Origin: Streptomyces poonensis
Lineage (GTDB): Bacteria; Actinomycetota; Actinomycetes; Streptomycetales; Streptomycetaceae
Length of the DNA stretch: 64,000 nucleotides
Direction: 5' to 3'
Assembly (NCBI RefSeq): GCF_014650915.1
Contig: NZ_BMVW01000015.1
Coordinates: 124,001-188,000, forward strand
In this document: positions 60,676-64,000 of the stretch, piece by piece
Layout: the number at the start of each line of letters is the position of its first letter
Numbering within the stretch: position 1 is the stretch's first letter
The notes under the pieces: generated by a model
Told to the model about the DNA's origin: nothing
Database searches by the model: none
What the model saw: the letters and a program-made list of their open reading frames with translations, nothing else
Made by a program: the position numbers and the translations under genes

Positions 60676-61413
60676 TCAGTCCAGCCAGACATATCCCGCG
60701 AGTCGCCCTGTGGTGCGGTCGCGGCGGTACGAGAAGTGGTCGCCCGATTCGAACGTGCAGACCGGGGACTGCTCCCGGTCACGCACCCCGAGCCGGTCGA
60801 GCTGGGCGTGCACACCGGCGCTCACGTCCACGGCCGGGGTGCCCCAGCTCGTCGTGGCGTACGCCGCGGGCTCGGTGGCGGACACCTCGGCGCGCATCGC
60901 CTCGGGCACCTCGTAGCAGCGGCCGCAGACGGCGGGACCGGTGCGGGCCACGATCCGGGACGGCTCGGCACCCAGTTCGATCATGGCGCGGACGGCGGCG
61001 GGCACCACCCCGGCGACCATGCCGGGCCGTCCCGCGTGCGCCGCGCCCACGACCCCGGCGACGGGGTCGGCGAGCAGCACGGGGACGCAGTCGGCGGTGA
61101 GCACGGCGAGGGCGAGTCCGCGCCGGACGGTGACGAGCGCGTCGACGGACGGCACGGCCGAAGGGTCCGCGGAGCTCCAGGGCCCGTCGACCACCGCGAC
61201 CTCCGGACCGTGCACCTGGTTCATCCAGACGACCTCGGCCGGGTCGAGCCCGAGCGACTTCGCGGCCAGCTCGCGATTGGTCCGTACCGTCTCCGGGTCG
61301 TCCCCGACGGCTCCGCCGAGGTTGAGCTCCTCGTACGGAGCGGCGCTCACCCCGCCCCACCGGTCGGTGAAGGCGAAGTGCGCGCCGCTCACGCTGTCGC
61401 GCTGCCCTATCAC
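60676..61413 (-). CDS. pgeF: Purine nucleoside phosphorylase/peptidoglycan editing factor, YlmD/PgeF (DUF152)
   Basis: 245 aa multicopper-oxidase-related fold protein. Metal/catalytic residues: WMNQVHGPEV, LTADCVPVLL, GAAHAGRPGM (Cys and His residues). The family has been assigned purine nucleoside phosphorylase/adenosine deaminase activity and a peptidoglycan-fidelity role in other bacteria; which applies here is unknown. GTG at 61413 overlaps the ftsZ stop by 4 nt. Confidence 0.92.
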   Translation of the reverse strand: MIGQRDSVSGAHFAFTDRWGGVSAAPYEELNLGGAVGDDPETVRTNRELAAKSLGLDPAEVVWMNQVHGPEVAVVDGPWSSADPSAVPSVDALVTVRRGLALAVLTADCVPVLLADPVAGVVGAAHAGRPGMVAGVVPAAVRAMIELGAEPSRIVARTGPAVCGRCYEVPEAMRAEVSATEPAAYATTSWGTPAVDVSAGVHAQLDRLGVRDREQSPVCTFESGDHFSYRRDRTTGRLAGYVWLD

Positions 61414-62624
61414 TTCAGGAAGTCCGGCACGTCCAGTTCCTCGGCCGCGCTGTCCGCGTACGTCCGGGACGGCGGGACCGGCGGGGAGACCGGGGGGAGG
61501 TCGTGGTGCACCGGCTCCGGGGCGGGCTCCGGCTCCTCCTTCGGCGTCACGCTGCCGAGGGAACCGAAGGTCGGACGGCTCTCCCGCTCCACGGCGGGCC
61601 GTACGGGGGGCGGCGCGGGCTCCTCGCGCTGCTTGGCGGCGGCGGAGCCGAGGATGTTCTCCCGCTTGGCGGGGGGCTGGCCGCCGTCGAACCCGGCCGC
61701 GATCACGGTGACCCGGACCTCGTCGCCGAGCGCGTCGTCGATGACGGCACCGAAGATGATGTTGGCCTCGGGGTGCGCGGCCTCGCTCACCAGCTGGGCG
61801 GCCTCGTTGATCTCGAAGAGACCGAGGTCGGAGCCGCCGGAGATGGAGAGCAGCACGCCGCGGGCGCCGTCGATGGACGCCTCCAGCAGCGGCGAGGAGA
61901 TCGCCATCTCGGCCGCGGCCACCGCGCGGTCGTCGCCGCGGGCGGAACCGATGCCCATGAGGGCCGAACCGGCCTCGGACATGACGGACTTCACGTCGGC
62001 GAAGTCGAGGTTGATCAGACCGGGCGTGGTGATGAGGTCGGTGATGCCCTGGACACCGGAGAGCAGAACCTGGTCGGCCGACTTGAAGGCGTCCAGAACC
62101 GACACCTGGCGGTCGGAGATCGACAGCAGCCGGTCGTTCGGGATGACGATGAGGGTGTCGACCTCTTCGCGGAGTTCGGCGATGCCGTCCTCGGCCTGGT
62201 TGGCGCGGCGCCGTCCCTCGAAGGTGAACGGGCGCGTGACCACGCCGATGGTGAGGGCGCCCAGCGAACGGGCGATGTTCGCCACGACGGGCGCTCCGCC
62301 GGTGCCGGTGCCGCCGCCCTCGCCCGCCGTCACGAAGACCATGTCGGCCCCCTTGAGGACCTCCTCGATCTCCTCGCGGTGGTCCTCGGCGGCCTTGCGC
62401 CCGACGGCCGGGTTGGCGCCGGCGCCCAGTCCGCGGGTGAGTTCACGGCCGACGTCCAGCTTGACGTCGGCGTCGCTCATCAACAGAGCCTGCGCGTCCG
62501 TGTTGATCGCGATGAACTCGACACCCTTGAGACCGACCTCGATCATTCGGTTGATGGCATTGACACCACCGCCGCCGACACCGATGACCTTGATGACTGC
62601 GAGGTAGTTCTGCGGTGCTGCCAC
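61410..62624 (-). CDS. ftsZ: Cell division protein FtsZ
   Basis: Tubulin-like GTPase that forms the Z ring and, in Streptomyces, the sporulation ladder. 404 aa. GTP loop GEGGGTGTGGAPVVA, NTDAQALLMSDA, and T7 loop region VQGITDLITTPGLINLDFADV. The C-terminal linker is Pro/Glu-rich and ends in the SepF/FtsW-binding peptide LDVPDFLK. The GTG at 62624 (VAAPQNYLAVIKV) has GAGAGG seven bases upstream and matches the known FtsZ start; a 12-codon longer frame is rejected. Confidence 0.98.
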   Translation of the reverse strand: MAAPQNYLAVIKVIGVGGGGVNAINRMIEVGLKGVEFIAINTDAQALLMSDADVKLDVGRELTRGLGAGANPAVGRKAAEDHREEIEEVLKGADMVFVTAGEGGGTGTGGAPVVANIARSLGALTIGVVTRPFTFEGRRRANQAEDGIAELREEVDTLIVIPNDRLLSISDRQVSVLDAFKSADQVLLSGVQGITDLITTPGLINLDFADVKSVMSEAGSALMGIGSARGDDRAVAAAEMAISSPLLEASIDGARGVLLSISGGSDLGLFEINEAAQLVSEAAHPEANIIFGAVIDDALGDEVRVTVIAAGFDGGQPPAKRENILGSAAAKQREEPAPPPVRPAVERESRPTFGSLGSVTPKEEPEPAPEPVHHDLPPVSPPVPPSRTYADSAAEELDVPDFLK

Positions 62625-62900
62625 GTCGAAGGCCTCTCGCCTCGATTTACGGGTCGTCACTTCGCCGCGCGGCGAGGTGACGACGGATGCCGATTGGGAC
62701 GGTCCGTATCGCCGACCCGAACCCTAACGCTGAAGTTTAGGGTTACCAGTGTGCCTGTTCCCTGGACTCTTCCGAACAGGACACTAAGTCGACAAGTGGC
62801 GCGCGTTCAACGAACACGCCGAACCTCCCGTTTTTCTTTTCACCCTATGTGATCAGCCGTAGCGCTGCCCAACCAGGGTGCTGGCCTGCGCTGATGTGCG
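62625..62900 (-). promoter_or_regulatory. ftsZ leader/promoter region with three inverted repeats
   Basis: 276 bp between ftsQ and ftsZ. S. coelicolor ftsZ is driven by several promoters in this interval, including a sporulation one; I cannot assign their exact bases. Inverted repeats: CCTGTTC (62754-62760) / GAACAGG (62774-62780); AACCCTAA (62720-62727) / TTAGGGTT (62737-62744); and a hairpin GTCGTCAC-t-TCGCC (62653-62666) / GGCGA-g-GTGACGAC (62671-62684), 29 bases before the ftsZ GTG. Confidence 0.7.
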
Positions 62901-63692
62901 TCAACTCCCCGATGACGCCGGGGCGGTGGGAACACTCACGTCGAAGTGCCGCGCACCGGACGCCGCTTTCATCAGCGCGGTCAGCGTCCGGGCCTTCGCG
63001 CGGCCCTTCTCGCCGCTGCCCCACAGGACGGTCCGGCCGTCGCGGAGTTCCAGCGAGATGGAGTCGTACGAGCGGACCTTGACGACCTGGGTCTCCCCGG
63101 CGACCGCGTCCGGAATGTCCCCGGCGACGCGGACCGCCTCCCGCACCAGCCGGTCGGCGCCGAAGCGTCGCGCACCGGACGGCCGCGAGTCGGCCAATTC
63201 CAGCACCGGCACGCCCTTCGGGACCCGGGAAACCGTGGCGAATCGCACGCCCTTCGCGTCCACTTCGGCGTACTTGCCCCCATTTTCCGCCTTTTCGACA
63301 ATCAGGACCGCCGTACGCTCGGTCACTTTCAGGTCGATTCCGTGGGGCCAGGAGCGGTCGACCTCCACCGCGTCAATTCGAGGCAATTTCTGGCGCAAAC
63401 GTGCCTCGATCGCATCCGTGTCGACGGAAATGAGGGGTGCGCCGAGCGGGACGTCCGCCACCTCGCGCACCCGCTCAGGAGTGAGGACCCGCGTCCCCGA
63501 GACCGACACGTCCTCCGTACGCAGCCACTGCGAGCCGTACAGGACCCAGACACAGCCCCCGGCGACCAGCGCGAGAGCGACGGCCAGGAGGACGAGCGTG
63601 CGGGGGCCGGGGAGTCTCCGCCCGGGAGGCGGGCCGGCCCCGAGGTCGCCCTCCTGTGCGCCGCGCTCGGCGCCGGTCATCGGTCCGGCCAC
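62901..63692 (-). CDS. ftsQ: Cell division protein FtsQ
   Basis: 263 aa bitopic divisome protein. Short Gly/Pro/Arg-rich cytosolic part, TM near 34-54 (TLVLLAVALALVAGGCVWVL), then the POTRA domain (LRTEDVSVSGTRVLTPERVREVADVPLGAPLISVD) and a C-terminal beta domain. The GTG at 63692 (VAGPMTGAERG) is used; ATG at 63680 is an alternative with wider spacing. Confidence 0.93.
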   Translation of the reverse strand: MAGPMTGAERGAQEGDLGAGPPPGRRLPGPRTLVLLAVALALVAGGCVWVLYGSQWLRTEDVSVSGTRVLTPERVREVADVPLGAPLISVDTDAIEARLRQKLPRIDAVEVDRSWPHGIDLKVTERTAVLIVEKAENGGKYAEVDAKGVRFATVSRVPKGVPVLELADSRPSGARRFGADRLVREAVRVAGDIPDAVAGETQVVKVRSYDSISLELRDGRTVLWGSGEKGRAKARTLTALMKAASGARHFDVSVPTAPASSGS

Positions 63693-63724
63693 GCTCCCCT
63701 GCCTCTCACATCTGCGGTACTGCC

Positions 63725-64000
63725 CTAGCGGTGCCGGGAGGCGATCGCCTCGTACACCATGCCGACGAGCAGGTCGTCGGCGTCCCGGCGGCCGAACTCG
63801 CTCGCGGAGCGGGACATCTGGTACAGCCGGTGCGGGTCGGCCAGGACGGGCAGCACATGTCGCTGCACCCACTCGGGCGTCAGTTCCGCGTCGTCGACCA
63901 GCAGTCCGCCGCCGGCCTTGACCACCGGCTGGGCGTTCAGCCGCTGTTCGCCGTTGCCGATGGGCAGCGGGACGTAGGCGGCCGGGAGCCCGACGGCGGA
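63725..64000 (-). CDS. murG: UDP-N-acetylglucosamine transferase MurG, C-terminal part
   Basis: Only the last 91 residues are in the window. The donor-sugar-binding stretch GLPAAYVPLPIGNGEQRLNA and the following GGGLLVDDAEL identify MurG, which adds GlcNAc to lipid I to form lipid II. The 5' part continues beyond base 64000. Upstream of ftsQ, as usual in the dcw cluster, with a 32-bp gap. Confidence 0.95.
   Translation of the reverse strand, partial: SAVGLPAAYVPLPIGNGEQRLNAQPVVKAGGGLLVDDAELTPEWVQRHVLPVLADPHRLYQMSRSASEFGRRDADDLLVGMVYEAIASRHR

Overview
The window is high-GC actinobacterial DNA, almost certainly a Streptomyces core chromosome. The indications are very strong third-position G/C bias, many GTG starts, 4-nt stop/start overlaps, and a gene order (gltB, lgt, trpCMBA, trpE/hisI, his operon, dnaE, lspA, ileS, divIVA, sepF, ftsZ, ftsQ, murG) that matches what I remember of the S. 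coelicolor SCO2026-SCO2084 interval. That match is from memory, not a search. I see no rRNA, tRNA, CRISPR array, prophage or insertion sequence. Most long reading frames antisense to the genes listed are GC-bias shadows.

Layout. 1-2738: 5' part of gltB on the minus strand with a GlnR-like box upstream. 3149-3877: a VIT/CCC1-type metal transporter with an iron-box-like palindrome just ahead of it. 4214-11315: a plus-strand operon of four tandem ADP-ribosylglycohydrolase (DraG/ARH) paralogues, a class III CoA-transferase and a CitE-like lyase/aldolase; this is the most unusual block and the best candidate for an undescribed pathway. 11382-20452: lgt, a membrane-anchored DsbA-like protein, trpA-trpB-trpM-trpC, three small membrane proteins, trpE and hisI, all minus strand. 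20629-22567: a mycothiol-dependent-fold protein and an MFS exporter. 22654-28511: hisF, RidA, priA, hisH, a 54-aa membrane protein, hisB, hisC, hisD, a compact minus-strand operon. 28739-36270: a beta-solenoid-like membrane protein, LON-domain protein, YbaK, a 24-aa bL37-type ribosomal protein, an ABC-2 exporter pair and an NYN nuclease-like protein. 36529-40068: dnaE. 40762-50494: DUF2252 kinase-like protein, second DsbA-like protein, PhoD, dienelactone hydrolase, MscS channel, Na+/H+ antiporter, GNAT. 50491-64000: rluD, lspA, TraR/DksA-like zinc protein, ileS behind a T-box, and the division cluster divIVA-yggT-sepF-yggS-pgeF-ftsZ-ftsQ-murG.

How it fits together. Two amino-acid pathways are interleaved. 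PriA (HisA/TrpF bifunctional) links his and trp, no separate trpF is present, hisI and trpE appear co-transcribed, and no trpD or trpG is in the window. The right end is the 3' part of the division and cell wall cluster. Regulatory signals visible in sequence are a translational T-box ahead of ileS, PHO-box-like repeats ahead of phoD, an iron-box-like site ahead of the VIT gene, a GlnR-like site ahead of gltB, and several strong hairpin terminators.

Other points of interest: an IleRS whose HIGH motif reads GAHH (the IleRS2 swapped signature), a 5-copy 9-bp repeat across the hisD stop/hisC start, and several short exact tandem repeats at gene ends.
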